DNA of 64,000 nt from CBDCVD01 sp965224015 (GTDB taxonomy: Bacteria; Pseudomonadota; Alphaproteobacteria; Rhizobiales; CBDCVD01): NCBI GenBank assembly GCA_965224015.1, contig OZ245032.1, forward strand, positions 3,348,001 to 3,412,000, written 5' to 3'. A model generated the notes under the pieces. The model searched no databases. It was not told the DNA's origin and saw only the letters and a list, made by a program, of their open reading frames with translations. The translations under genes and the position numbers were made by a program. Positions 9,632 through 18,191 of this stretch are shown here, piece after piece (position 1 is the first letter of the stretch; each line of letters begins with the position of its first letter).

Positions 9632-9804
9632 GACCGTATTTCCTTACCGTTTCCTTCTCAAAGCCGCCAGCAGGCGCGCTATTACTCAGATCACACGCGC
9701 CAAGCGCACCTTGTCACGTAGCCCGCGTATTCCTTCACCAGGTGGCCCCTGATTGCCGCGCCTAATGCCCAGCTGGTGGGCCTGTCTTGCGACCGTTACT
9801 GTTT

Positions 9805-10830
9805 TTAAAAGGCGCGTCCGGCCACGACGGCCTTTCCTGTGGCCCGAGGCGGTACCAAACCGGCGCTGAACTCTTGCTGTGCTGACACCACCCATTGCGC
9901 AAACTCCTCATCCGTTACCACCTTGACGGCGATCGGCATAAAAGCATGGTCTTTGCCGCACAGCTCCGAGCATTGCCCATAAAACATGCCCGTGCGCTGG
10001 GCCATGAACCAGGTTTCATTTCTTCGCCCAGGGTTTGCGTCGATCTTTATGCCAAAGGCGGGAACAGCAAATCCGTGGATCATACCGATAGGGTCGGACG
10101 AAATATAAAGCCGCACCACCTTATTGACCGGAACCACCATAGGGTTGTCAACAGCCAACAGGCGCGGATCTCCGGGTTTGCGCTCGCTATCAGAGAGCAT
10201 GAGCGAGTCGAACTCGATATTATGATCGGGATATCGGTACGTCCAACTCCAGCTCGGATTACCAACCACGTCGACGGTCAGGCTCGGTGCAGGCAAAACA
10301 GTACCATTGTCGCGGCTGGAAAAAATATTCGCGCCCAGATACTTGCGGTTACCATCCGGTGTCAGCAATTGCTCTGGCAACAGCCGAAACGAGGGAACAG
10401 CAATAACAACAAGAATAATAATCGGCACCGCTGTCCAGATGACTTCGAGCAGGGTATTGTGCGAGGTTTTCGAGGGCTCCGGATTGGCCTTCTCGTTAAA
10501 GCGCAAGATACACCACAAAACGAGTATACACACGAAGGCGAAAATGGCCAGAATGATATAAAGCGTGAACGTATTGAAAACAGCGATCCCTTCCATAATG
10601 GGAGATGCCGCCGGTTGCAAGCCAATAGCACCTGGTGTGGGCTGTCCATAGACAAGCTCACCGGCGCTCGCTCCCTCCTCGGCCCCTTGCGCCAGGGCTC
10701 CGGACGCCAATAAGGGCCCCAATAGCCATACCCCCAGTAAAGCGCCCAGGCGGCTTGCGTGTATCGCGCGGAAGATACGGCCCAATGGTGCCGTCGGGGG
10801 TGTTGTGTTTACGGATATATGGCTTGTCAT
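9805..10830 (-). CDS. coxB: Cytochrome c oxidase subunit II
   Basis: CuA-containing subunit that accepts electrons from cytochrome c on the periplasmic side. I start it at ATG 10830 (341 residues); an ATG 12 codons earlier (10866) has no better ribosome site. It has a signal-like N-terminal segment ending near ASGALAQG, two membrane helices (YIILAIFAFVCILVLW and IIILVVIAVPSF) and a C-terminal cupredoxin domain. The CuA ligands are complete: the first His in GMIHGFAVPAFG and the cluster YGQCSELCGKDHAFMP with two Cys, His and Met. The first gene of the cox operon; the 340 bp upstream (10831-11170) should hold its promoter but I see no convincing motif. The 173-bp gap to coxA holds nothing recognisable. 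Confidence 0.96.
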   Translation of the reverse strand: MTSHISVNTTPPTAPLGRIFRAIHASRLGALLGVWLLGPLLASGALAQGAEEGASAGELVYGQPTPGAIGLQPAASPIMEGIAVFNTFTLYIILAIFAFVCILVLWCILRFNEKANPEPSKTSHNTLLEVIWTAVPIIILVVIAVPSFRLLPEQLLTPDGNRKYLGANIFSSRDNGTVLPAPSLTVDVVGNPSWSWTYRYPDHNIEFDSLMLSDSERKPGDPRLLAVDNPMVVPVNKVVRLYISSDPIGMIHGFAVPAFGIKIDANPGRRNETWFMAQRTGMFYGQCSELCGKDHAFMPIAVKVVTDEEFAQWVVSAQQEFSAGLVPPRATGKAVVAGRAF

Positions 10831-11143
10831 ATCAACCCTGCATTCCCTTGCCAATCCTTGAAACATACGATCTAGCCCAAGCAGGCGATTAAATCAAACA
10901 AACGTTTCGAGTGCGCGTTCTGGATGGTCATGGCGGTTCAGCGCCCAAACAAGCACCAAGAACACGGGTGGCCCGCCCATGACCGCATATCATCAGTCTT
11001 GGCAATGGGCATCGAACAAATCGGGACAAGGCGTGCCCGCACCGACTCAATTTATCGACAGGCACTAACAAAGCATATCGCGGGATCAGCTTCAATTCCC
11101 TTTTCACCGGAAACCATGCGGCATATTTTCTCAACACCGGCTC

Positions 11144-11190
11144 TTAATTGGCATTTGGCATAGAGTACCGTTAATTGGCATAGAGTACCG
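11144..11190. repeat. Short tandem duplication at the 3' end of mepA
   Basis: The 20-bp string TTAATTGGCATAGAGTACCG at 11171-11190, which encodes the last residues and stop of mepA on the minus strand, is repeated directly outside the gene at 11144-11170 with a 7-bp insertion. It looks like replication slippage that copied the end of the gene. Confidence 0.75.
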
Positions 11191-12232
11191 TGCGGCATTG
11201 CTTGGGCAGATCGTTCACGGTCACGATGCGTTTTTTTGGTGGCGGTGTCGGCTTTTTTTTCACCTTTGGTTTGGGGCCAAACATGCGTTTAAGCCATAAG
11301 CTGATTTCGGCACCACAGCCATCGCCGGCGGGAGGGGCGTTTTGATTTCTGCAATTGCCGCTTCCCGGTGGGCATTTGAGGCGCACATGGAAATGATAGT
11401 GGTGCCCCCACCAGGGACGCACCTTACGAAGCCAGGGGCGCTTTTCTCCTTTACTGGCGCGGCACAATTCGCGCTTTATCACAGGGTGTACAAAAATGCG
11501 CGCAACGCGCGGGTCCGAGGCGGCTCGCTTGATGATGCGTACATGGCCCGGTTTCCAAACCCGGTGATTGATGCGCTTTTTGTCCTTGCGCAACATGGAC
11601 ATGGCGGTCATTTTTTCGCGTTCGGTGCGGCTGAGTTCTCGCCCTGGCATCGGCATGAGCCAAATATCTGCGTCCAATCCCAGCTGATGCGAGGCATGAC
11701 CGGACAGCATGGGTCCTCCTCGTGGCTGCGCCAGGTCACCGATCAACAAACCCGGCCATCTGTCCTTTGTTGTTACGTCATTGGCAAGTTTTTCAAGATA
11801 CGCAATCAGGGTTGGGTGTCCCCAGTTGCGATTGCGCGACAGGCGCATAACCTGCCACGAACGCCCGTTAATGGCCATCGCCTTGGCGCCGGCCAAACAT
11901 CCGCGATTGTAAGTGCCAAAGGCGCGCGCGCGCAGATTTGCCGGAGCCCGCCGCTTGCCAAAAAGAACCTTGGCTGGGGTCAGTGCACGTTTGTCGGTTG
12001 AGGCCTTGGCTGCCATCAGGAGGGGGGCCGCCGCATCCTGAACCCCTGGTATGACCTTCCCATGGGCCTTTTCCCCCGCTGCCTGGGCTACCGTCGCAAA
12101 CACAACTGCAACCGCAACCGCCGCGCCGGCGCCCCCAATACCGGCGGCGGCGCCATAAAGTTCGGTCTTCATGACTATAGGGGTGGCTCTATCCATCCGT
12201 TTCATTATAGACTTCATTATAGAAAATGTCAT
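11171..12232 (-). CDS. mepA: Penicillin-insensitive murein endopeptidase (MepA)
   Basis: LAS-type zinc endopeptidase that cuts DD- and LD-crosslinks of peptidoglycan in the periplasm. The zinc site is clear: SGHASHQLGLDAD supplies the His and Asp, and WGHHYHFHVRLKCP supplies the HxH ligand; the paired cysteines of the fold are also present (GTYNRGCLAG, LKCPPGSGNC). The frame is 353 codons from ATG 12232, but several ATGs follow (12217, 12205, 12196, 12172) and none has a strong ribosome site. The signal sequence (IGGAGAAVAVAVVFATVAQA) lies after the ATG at 12172, which is therefore the most natural start. The tail carries a Lys/Pro-rich linker (PKPKVKKKPTPPPKKR). Confidence 0.93.
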   Translation of the reverse strand: MTFSIMKSIMKRMDRATPIVMKTELYGAAAGIGGAGAAVAVAVVFATVAQAAGEKAHGKVIPGVQDAAAPLLMAAKASTDKRALTPAKVLFGKRRAPANLRARAFGTYNRGCLAGAKAMAINGRSWQVMRLSRNRNWGHPTLIAYLEKLANDVTTKDRWPGLLIGDLAQPRGGPMLSGHASHQLGLDADIWLMPMPGRELSRTEREKMTAMSMLRKDKKRINHRVWKPGHVRIIKRAASDPRVARIFVHPVIKRELCRASKGEKRPWLRKVRPWWGHHYHFHVRLKCPPGSGNCRNQNAPPAGDGCGAEISLWLKRMFGPKPKVKKKPTPPPKKRIVTVNDLPKQCRTVLYAN

Positions 12233-12578
12233 AACGCATATCCACAGCTTCTTGATCCACTACGTGGGGCCCGCAATTCACGGAAATCATCGGCCCGCTC
12301 GTCAATGGACGTTTCCACGTATCAACACTAAGTTAACCTTAGTTTGTGACCCGATTGTTAACTGCCATCGTTGTCCCGCTCCATCAGAATGGCTCTATTA
12401 AGACCTGACACGCTCTATAGGTGCCAAACAATGTATAGGTGCCAAACAATGTTCCCCTTGCGGTTTACCGGGAGTTTTGAGACGATTATCTTTATGTATT
12501 TGTTGTGCTCATAAAAAAAATGCGTACAACAGGTGCATTCAGCGAAACTGATGCGGCGAAGGTGGAGATCTTACTTGC
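12233..12578. other. Divergent mepA-korA intergenic region
   Basis: 346 bp without a gene between two divergently oriented genes, so it should contain both promoters. It holds an inverted repeat ACTAAG-TTAAC-CTTAGT at 12327-12343 (six-base arms, five-base spacer), a partial copy of repeat A at 12381-12418, and a perfect 18-bp tandem duplication (TATAGGTGCCAAACAATG) at 12416-12451 starting at the edge of the repeat. GGTGGAG near 12562 is the probable korA ribosome site. Confidence 0.6.
12381..12418 (+). repeat. Dispersed repeat A, partial copy
   Basis: Right two-thirds of repeat A: an AGAATGG segment, then CTATTAAGACCTGACACGCT and the terminal CTATAG. The left CTCGCCAATCGAG hairpin is degenerate or lost. 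Confidence 0.65.
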
Positions 12579-14441
12579 ATGAACAACATGTCTGCAATTG
12601 CAAATGTGACGCCGCGCCGGTCGGGCCGCGCTGTGGTGAGGCTTTCGGGCGATTCCGGCGACGGAATTCAATTGCTGGGAACCGAATTCACCAAAACCGC
12701 AGGCGCAAGCGCGCGCGGTTTTATCACCTTTGCTGATTTTCCGGCGGAAATCCGCGCGCCCGTGGGTACGACCTATGGCGTATCCGCCTATCAAATCCAG
12801 TTTGGCGGCCCTTTCGTCCTCACCGTGGGCGACGAGGCCGATGTGCTGGTTGCCTTCAATGCTGCGGCGCTTAAGACCAATCTTGAGCATCTGAGGCCGG
12901 ATGGACTGTTGATTATCGATCCCAACGGTTTTGGTGAGCGTGATATTGTCAAGGCCGGCTTGAGCTCGGACCCGCGCTCGGATAACACCCTATCACACGT
13001 CAAGGTGCTGGAGATAGACATGTCTCGTCAGGCCCGCGAGGTTGGGATGCGGGCCGGGGTAACGCGAAAAGAGGCGGACCGGACCAAGAACTTCTGGGCC
13101 CTTGGCCTTTTGTGCTGGATGTTTGATCACGCGCTGGAGCGAACTATCGACTGGATCGCCCGAAAATTCGCGGGCAATGATGCGCTGGTCGACGCCAATA
13201 TTGCTGCCCTTAAAGCCGGGTACGTCTACGGGGATGTCACCGAAATAAGCGGCGATGAGATTGCAACCGTGGCGACAGCGCGCGCGCCCGGGGAGGACTA
13301 TCGGGCGATTTCCGGCAATGACGCTCTGGTGTACGGGTTGGCCGCCGCGGCATATCGCAAGGCCAGACCTGTGTGTTTCTGCTCCTATCCAATCACTCCG
13401 GCTTCCAGCATATTGCATGGCCTGGCAAAACTGAATACAAGCTCTGTTCGCACATTTCAGGCTGAGGATGAAATTGCCGCAGCCTGCGCCGCCATAGGGG
13501 CCTCATTCGGGGGGGCCATTGGCGTAACCGCTTCCTCGGGCCCGGGAATCGCTCTTAAGGCCGAGGCCATGGGATTGGCCGTTGCTGCGGAACTGCCACT
13601 GGTTGTCATCAATGTTCAGCGTGCCGGGCCGTCCACCGGCATGCCCACAAAGACGGAGCAGGCCGATCTGGCCATGGCGCTGCACGGACGCCACGCAGAG
13701 GCGCCCCTGTTCGTGCTCGCCCCCGCAACCCCTGCGGATTGTTTCGACATTATCATACAGGCGGTGGAACTGGCTTGTACATATATGACCCCTGTCATGG
13801 TCCTGAGCGATGGCTATATCGCCAACGCTTCCGAGCCCTGGCGGGTTCCTGATGTTGACAGTATCGCCATGGCACCAATTCGCCGGGTGGAAAAGTGTGA
13901 GGGAGCGTTTCGTCCCTTTGAGCGGGATCCTGATACCCTTGCGCGTCCGTGGGCGGTTCCGGGCATGATGGGGTTCGAACACCGCATTGGCGGGTTGGAG
14001 CGATCGCTTGGGGCTGGCAACATCTCCTATGATGGGGACAACCATCAAAAAATGACGGACCTACGACGCGAGAAAGTGGAAAACGCCGCCGCATCTTTGC
14101 CGGCAGCCAAGTTAGAACGCGGTCCGAGCGAGGGGAAACTGCTCATTGTCGGATGGGGCTCGACCTATGGGCCTATAGGGGCCGCGGTCGACGAACTGAC
14201 AAGTGAGGGACACGCGGTTGCTCACCTGCATATGCGCCAGATCTCGCCATTGCCCCGGGGTCTAAAGTCAATTTTCGAAAAGTTTGACAATGTCATGGTG
14301 GCTGAAATGAACAGCGGTCAACTGCGACAGATCCTGCGATCAACCTTCCTGATCCCCGCACACGGGCTTAGTCAGATCACCGGCAAACCCTTTAAGGTAT
14401 CGCGTATCAAACAGGAAGCGATACGTTTGATGGAGAGTTGA
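12579..14441 (+). CDS. korA: 2-oxoglutarate:ferredoxin oxidoreductase, fused gamma-alpha subunit
   Basis: Large subunit of the two-subunit KorAB enzyme, which oxidises 2-oxoglutarate to succinyl-CoA and reduces ferredoxin (or runs in reverse). The 620 residues comprise an N-terminal gamma domain (about residues 18-200, starting VVRLSGDSGDGIQLLG) fused to the alpha pyrimidine-binding domain (SYPITPASSILHGLAK near 270, FQAEDEIAAACAAIGASFGG, TASSGPGIALKAEAMGLA) and a C-terminal transketolase-like domain (IVGWGSTYGPI, AEMNSGQL). The stop abuts the GTG of korB, with the korB ribosome site inside korA. The substrate assignment to 2-oxoglutarate is from family likeness; other 2-oxoacids are possible. 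Confidence 0.93.
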   Translation: MNNMSAIANVTPRRSGRAVVRLSGDSGDGIQLLGTEFTKTAGASARGFITFADFPAEIRAPVGTTYGVSAYQIQFGGPFVLTVGDEADVLVAFNAAALKTNLEHLRPDGLLIIDPNGFGERDIVKAGLSSDPRSDNTLSHVKVLEIDMSRQAREVGMRAGVTRKEADRTKNFWALGLLCWMFDHALERTIDWIARKFAGNDALVDANIAALKAGYVYGDVTEISGDEIATVATARAPGEDYRAISGNDALVYGLAAAAYRKARPVCFCSYPITPASSILHGLAKLNTSSVRTFQAEDEIAAACAAIGASFGGAIGVTASSGPGIALKAEAMGLAVAAELPLVVINVQRAGPSTGMPTKTEQADLAMALHGRHAEAPLFVLAPATPADCFDIIIQAVELACTYMTPVMVLSDGYIANASEPWRVPDVDSIAMAPIRRVEKCEGAFRPFERDPDTLARPWAVPGMMGFEHRIGGLERSLGAGNISYDGDNHQKMTDLRREKVENAAASLPAAKLERGPSEGKLLIVGWGSTYGPIGAAVDELTSEGHAVAHLHMRQISPLPRGLKSIFEKFDNVMVAEMNSGQLRQILRSTFLIPAHGLSQITGKPFKVSRIKQEAIRLMES

Positions 14442-15458
14442 GTGAACACGCAAACAAGTGCAAAGGATTTTGCAACGGATCAGGACGTTCGCTGGTGCCC
14501 GGGATGTGGCGACTACGCAATCCTAAAAGCCGTTCGTGCGGCCCTGGCCAAGGGATCGCGGTCGCCTCATGAAATCGCTTTTGTTTCCGGCATCGGATGC
14601 GCGGCACGATTTCCTTACTACATGAATACGTTCGGGTTTCATACAATCCATGGGCGAGCGCCGGCGGTGGCGACGGGGCTGAAGCTTGCCAATCCCGACC
14701 TGGATGTCTGGGTGGTCGGTGGGGATGGCGATCTTTTGGCCATCGGCGGCAACCATTTGGTGCACGCCCTTCGCCGAAATATCGACATAAAAATCCTGTT
14801 GTTCAATAACGCCATCTATGGGCTGACCAAGGGCCAGGCCTCCCCCGCATCAACTTACGGCACAATATCCCCAACCTCGCCCCGCGGCAGCCGCGAACGG
14901 CCAACCAACGCAGCACTTCTTGCCCTGGCAAGCGGCGCGACGTTCGTGGCCCGTGCCGTTGACACAGATGTCACCAGCCTTACGGAAATTCTCGAACAGG
15001 CGAGCGCACACCGGGGAACAGCTTTTGTCGAGATTTTCCAAAACTGTATCGTTTTCAATGACGGCGTCTGGAACCAGTTCAGCACCAAGAAAACACGAAA
15101 AGACGGCGCGGTGAACGCAAGACACGGCAAACCACTACGCTATGGCAACGCCAATGACAAAGGTCTAAGATGGAACACCGCAACCAGCGCTTTTGATATC
15201 GTTGAGGCCATCAAGGACCCCGAAAGCGCAGACATTACCGTTTTTGATGAACAAAACTTTATGCACGCGGCGGCTCTTGCAAGAATGATGGGAGACGATT
15301 TTCCAACCGCTCTTGGCGTCATCTATCGGCCCCGCGTGGAGGATGTTCAGGATTTGTCACACCGGCCGGTTGCAGGTCCCCTCAGTGCCGCATCCTTGCA
15401 AGGGCTTTTGGACGGCCCCGGCGGTGGACCGAAAGCGCGCCAAGCGAACACCCCCTGA
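14442..15458 (+). CDS. korB: 2-oxoglutarate:ferredoxin oxidoreductase, beta subunit
   Basis: Thiamine-diphosphate-binding partner of KorA. GTG start directly after the korA stop, with GGAGAG at 14432-14437. The 338 residues show the conserved WCPGCGDYAILKA at the N-terminus, SGIGCAARFPYYM, and the ThDP motif beginning GGDGDLLAIGGNH and closing about 25 residues later at LLFNNAIYGLTKGQ. No extra ferredoxin-like domain is present and no ferredoxin gene is adjacent. The stop TGA (15456-15458) lies in CCTGACACGCTCC, which matches the core of repeat A, so the gene end coincides with a repeat fragment. Confidence 0.93.
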   Translation: MNTQTSAKDFATDQDVRWCPGCGDYAILKAVRAALAKGSRSPHEIAFVSGIGCAARFPYYMNTFGFHTIHGRAPAVATGLKLANPDLDVWVVGGDGDLLAIGGNHLVHALRRNIDIKILLFNNAIYGLTKGQASPASTYGTISPTSPRGSRERPTNAALLALASGATFVARAVDTDVTSLTEILEQASAHRGTAFVEIFQNCIVFNDGVWNQFSTKKTRKDGAVNARHGKPLRYGNANDKGLRWNTATSAFDIVEAIKDPESADITVFDEQNFMHAAALARMMGDDFPTALGVIYRPRVEDVQDLSHRPVAGPLSAASLQGLLDGPGGGPKARQANTP

Positions 15459-15486
15459 CACGCTCCAAATCGCATTTGGCCGTTGC

Positions 15487-16788
15487 TCAAATGCCGCGCA
15501 GTGCCTGGTCAAGGTCCGCGACAATGTCATTGACATCCTCCAGGCCCACAGAAAGGCGCACAACGTCCGGGGCGGCGCCTGCCGCGGCCTTTTGCGCATC
15601 AGCAAGTTGCCGGTGTGTGGTGGAGGCGGGATGAATGATCAAACTGCGTGTATCGCCAATATTGGCCAGGTGGGAAAACAGTTTTACATCGTTTACCAGT
15701 TTAACGCCCGCGTCGTAGCCACCTGTGACACCAAAGGTAAAGACGGAGCCGGCACCTTTGGGGCAATATTTTGCCGCCAGAGCGTGCTGTTTGTTGGTCT
15801 CAAGACCGGCATAATTCACCCATGCGACCCGGTCGTGTTCGCTGAGAAACCTGGCAACGGCAAGGGTGTTGTCGCAGTGGCGTTGCATGCGCAGGCCCAA
15901 TGTTTCGGTTCCCGTCAAAATGAGAAACGCATTGAACGGTGAAAGGCTCGGCCCCAAATCCCGCAATCCCAGAACACGACAACACAGGGCAAAAGCAAAG
16001 TTGCCAAAGGTCTCGTGCAGGACAATACCATGATATTCTGGTCGGGGTTCGCACAGCATGGGGTACTTGTCATCGCGAGACCAGTCAAAAGTGCCCGCAT
16101 CAACAATAAGACCGCCCATAGAGTTGCCGTGACCGCCAATGAACTTCGTCAACGAGTGAACGACAATATCGGCCCCATGTTCGATGGGGCGGCACAGGTA
16201 AGGGCTTGCCAGCGTATTATCAACAATAAGGGGTATGCCGGCCTTGCGAGCAACCTCGGCAATGGCCTCAACATCGGTGACCAGGCCGCCGGGATTGGCA
16301 ATCGATTCTATAAATATGGCCTTGGTCCTGTTGGTGATCCCGTTTGCAAAAGACTCGACATCATCGTGATCCGCCCACACAACGTTCCATCCGAAGTTCT
16401 TGAAGGAATGGTTGAATTGATTGATGGAGCCTCCATAAAGTTGCCGGGCGGCAATAAACTCATCGCCAGGCTGCAAGAGCGCGTGCATGACCAGCAACTG
16501 CGCCGCATGACCCGACGCCACCGCAAGTGCGGCCGTTCCGCCCTCCAAAGCGGCAATGCGCTCTTCCAAAACCGCAGTGGTTGGATTCATGATGCGTGTA
16601 TAGATGTTGCCAAATGCCTGTAATCCAAACAGGGCCGCGGCGTGATCCGCGTCTTCAAAAACATAGGCCGTTGTTTGATAGATCGGCGTTGCTCTGGCGC
16701 CGGTGGTCGGATCCGGTTGCGCTCCCGCATGAATGGCCAAGGTGTCAAAACCGGGTAATGTGTCATCAGTCATAGTGTCATCAGTCAT
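15487..16788 (-). CDS. metY: O-acetylhomoserine aminocarboxypropyltransferase / sulfhydrylase
   Basis: PLP enzyme of the Cys/Met metabolism family that makes homocysteine (or methionine) from O-acetylhomoserine and sulphide. The 433 residues show the MetY features: FDTLAIHAGAQPDPTTGARA at the start, IYQTTAYVF, the tetramer-contact YTRIMNPTT, the PLP-binding Asp in PLIVDNTLASPYLCRP, and the Schiff-base Lys in HSLTKFIGGHGN. ATG 16788 has AGGA eight bases upstream. The first ten residues are a doubled MTDDT produced by a perfect 15-bp tandem duplication; the second ATG at 16773 would also work. No SAM riboswitch fits into the 44 bp upstream. Confidence 0.94.
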   Translation of the reverse strand: MTDDTMTDDTLPGFDTLAIHAGAQPDPTTGARATPIYQTTAYVFEDADHAAALFGLQAFGNIYTRIMNPTTAVLEERIAALEGGTAALAVASGHAAQLLVMHALLQPGDEFIAARQLYGGSINQFNHSFKNFGWNVVWADHDDVESFANGITNRTKAIFIESIANPGGLVTDVEAIAEVARKAGIPLIVDNTLASPYLCRPIEHGADIVVHSLTKFIGGHGNSMGGLIVDAGTFDWSRDDKYPMLCEPRPEYHGIVLHETFGNFAFALCCRVLGLRDLGPSLSPFNAFLILTGTETLGLRMQRHCDNTLAVARFLSEHDRVAWVNYAGLETNKQHALAAKYCPKGAGSVFTFGVTGGYDAGVKLVNDVKLFSHLANIGDTRSLIIHPASTTHRQLADAQKAAAGAAPDVVRLSVGLEDVNDIVADLDQALRGI

Positions 16789-16790
16789 AG
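16761..16790. repeat. 15-bp tandem duplication over the metY start codon
   Basis: TGTCATCAGTCATAG occurs twice in a row (16761-16775, 16776-16790), duplicating the start codon and first five codons of metY in frame. Confidence 0.9.
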
Positions 16791-16812
16791 TTTTGTTCCT
16801 GTTCGGTTCCTG

Positions 16813-16836
16813 ATGTTAAAACATGACACGCTCTAA
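16813..16836 (+). repeat. Dispersed repeat A, right-end fragment
   Basis: TTAAAACATGACACGCTCTA matches the right end of repeat A. On the minus strand its terminal CTCTA supplies the TAG stop of the M15-type lipoprotein gene. Confidence 0.75.
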
Positions 16837-18005
16837 TTGCGCCTGGCCAGGCGCCGACGCGCGCGGCAACCATGGTACCACGAGCGCCTGGGGCCGATAT
16901 CCACATGCACAATACCGCGCCCACAGTAGACGCCAACACCACCAACCCCCTTGATGGTGCGAATATATTTGGCCAGGGCCGATCGTGAGACCCCTGCGAT
17001 TTTGATATCAGCGGCGTTACAGCGAATATGCTGAGACGCAAGCGCACCACCGATACGCCTGTTGTAGGCGCGGGTTCGATACCCCGACGTGACGGTTACC
17101 GGGCGACCGAAGCGCCTTTTGATCTGCGCAAGAATGCGCTTGAGTTTGGGCTTGAAACAGCGGGTGTTGACCTTGGCGGAGGCGGCCCTCATGTAGCCGC
17201 TGCCGGTTATGCCGCGATGAAGTAGGGCAACTTTGTGGCGTGGTTTTTGGGCCGTGAGCGCGAAGGTTGTCGCATTGTCCTGCCTGGCCTCGTCGACAAT
17301 CTTTATCAGGACTTCCCGTCGCAGGCGAGGCGCGAGATGCCCCAGAAATGTTCGCCGGGGTGCCGTTGGCGGTGCCAGGGCCCCGGCGGTGTCGGGAGTG
17401 CGGCTGAGAGAGGGGCGGGCGCGGCGTTGCTGCCTGACATAAAGGGCCCCGAGAGCGCTCATGGAGTCCTGGTTGGATCGGGCAATCTGCGCGAGTGTTC
17501 TGGTGGCTGCGGTTTGTTGTACATTGGGTTCAGCCCGTTGCTGTTGGGGCAGGTTCCCGGATTGGGATGGGGCCGCTGTTGTTTGGCCGCTTATGGATGA
17601 CGTTATCAGGTCCGTATTTTTTGTTGGCTCCCGCGACGGGTTGGCGAGGTGAGGGGGGCGGGGTACGGGAAGGCGATGCGTCGGTACCGCCTGTGCCGGC
17701 AGATCATTGTCGGCCTGCGCCGTTGCGGTGTCTTGGAAACCGGAGCTCTCATCAACGGTCAGTCCGCTTTTCCTGGACGCGTCCAGATCGACAGGAATTA
17801 GGGTATCGGCAACACGCGAAGCGGGGACCGATGAAACACTTCCGAAAGGCGCCTCTTGCAAAGCGCCTGTACAAGCCCCAAGAGGGGTCAAAACAAGTAG
17901 TAAAACCGATGCGTGGGATGCAAATCCCGGGGAGCGACGCGGTTTTGCGCGCCCCGGACGGGCCCACCTCCCTATGCTGGTGGTATTATTTTTCGCCCAT
18001 GTCAT
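16833..18005 (-). CDS. Probable lipoprotein with a C-terminal D-Ala-D-Ala carboxypeptidase-like (M15A/DUF882) domain
   Basis: Likely peptidoglycan-acting lipoprotein. From ATG 18005 it has 390 residues (in-frame ATGs at 18047 and 18092 lack ribosome sites). A hydrophobic segment ends in LTPLGAC, a plausible lipobox, although about 30 residues of basic sequence precede it, which is long for a signal peptide. Residues up to about 230 are low-complexity, Ser/Pro/Thr/Arg-rich. The C-terminal 120 residues are the M15A fold: TVTSGYRTRAYNRRIGG, then SQHIRCNAADIKI (zinc His and Asp) and GIVHVDIGPRRSW (third ligand His). The stop codon lies in a fragment of repeat A, so the C-terminus may have been altered by the repeat. 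Confidence 0.8.
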   Translation of the reverse strand: MTWAKNNTTSIGRWARPGRAKPRRSPGFASHASVLLLVLTPLGACTGALQEAPFGSVSSVPASRVADTLIPVDLDASRKSGLTVDESSGFQDTATAQADNDLPAQAVPTHRLPVPRPPHLANPSREPTKNTDLITSSISGQTTAAPSQSGNLPQQQRAEPNVQQTAATRTLAQIARSNQDSMSALGALYVRQQRRARPSLSRTPDTAGALAPPTAPRRTFLGHLAPRLRREVLIKIVDEARQDNATTFALTAQKPRHKVALLHRGITGSGYMRAASAKVNTRCFKPKLKRILAQIKRRFGRPVTVTSGYRTRAYNRRIGGALASQHIRCNAADIKIAGVSRSALAKYIRTIKGVGGVGVYCGRGIVHVDIGPRRSWYHGCRARRRLARRN

Positions 18006-18073
18006 GGTGATTCTCACGCCCGTACTGACCCACCTCGCTTTTGTCATAAGAAGCCACGCAGGGCGAAAAAATG

Positions 18074-18097
18074 CAAGCACATAATCAAGCACATAAT
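18074..18097. repeat. 12-bp tandem duplication
   Basis: CAAGCACATAAT occurs twice in a row immediately to the left of a full-length repeat A copy. Confidence 0.8.
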
Positions 18098-18104
18098 GGT
18101 GGTT

Positions 18105-18158
18105 CGCCTCGCCAATCGAGAAACAGAATGGCTTCTATCAAGACCTGGCACGCTCTAA
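18105..18158 (+). repeat. Dispersed repeat A, full-length copy
   Basis: Starts GCCTCGCCAATCGAGAAACA, continues with the conserved CTTCTATCAAGACC block and ends CACGCTCTA. It lies between the M15-type lipoprotein gene and gloA. Confidence 0.85.
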
Positions 18159-18191
18159 GCCCTAAAGACCTTATGGCTCACCGCAATCGGT

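Noticed and set aside
9686..9895. 69-codon frame between coxA and coxB
   Set aside because: It overlaps the end of coxB, has no ribosome site and no recognisable features.
11342..12001. Long plus-strand frame opposite mepA
   Set aside because: It is a shadow of mepA, whose zinc-binding motifs are intact on the minus strand.
15466..15480. Hairpin CCAAATCGCATTTGG between korB and metY as a terminator
   Set aside because: No T-run follows on either strand and the stem is weak; it overlaps a repeat A fragment.
16789..16832. SAM-type riboswitch before metY
   Set aside because: Only 44 bp separate metY from the upstream gene, and they are mostly repeat A; there is no room for a riboswitch.
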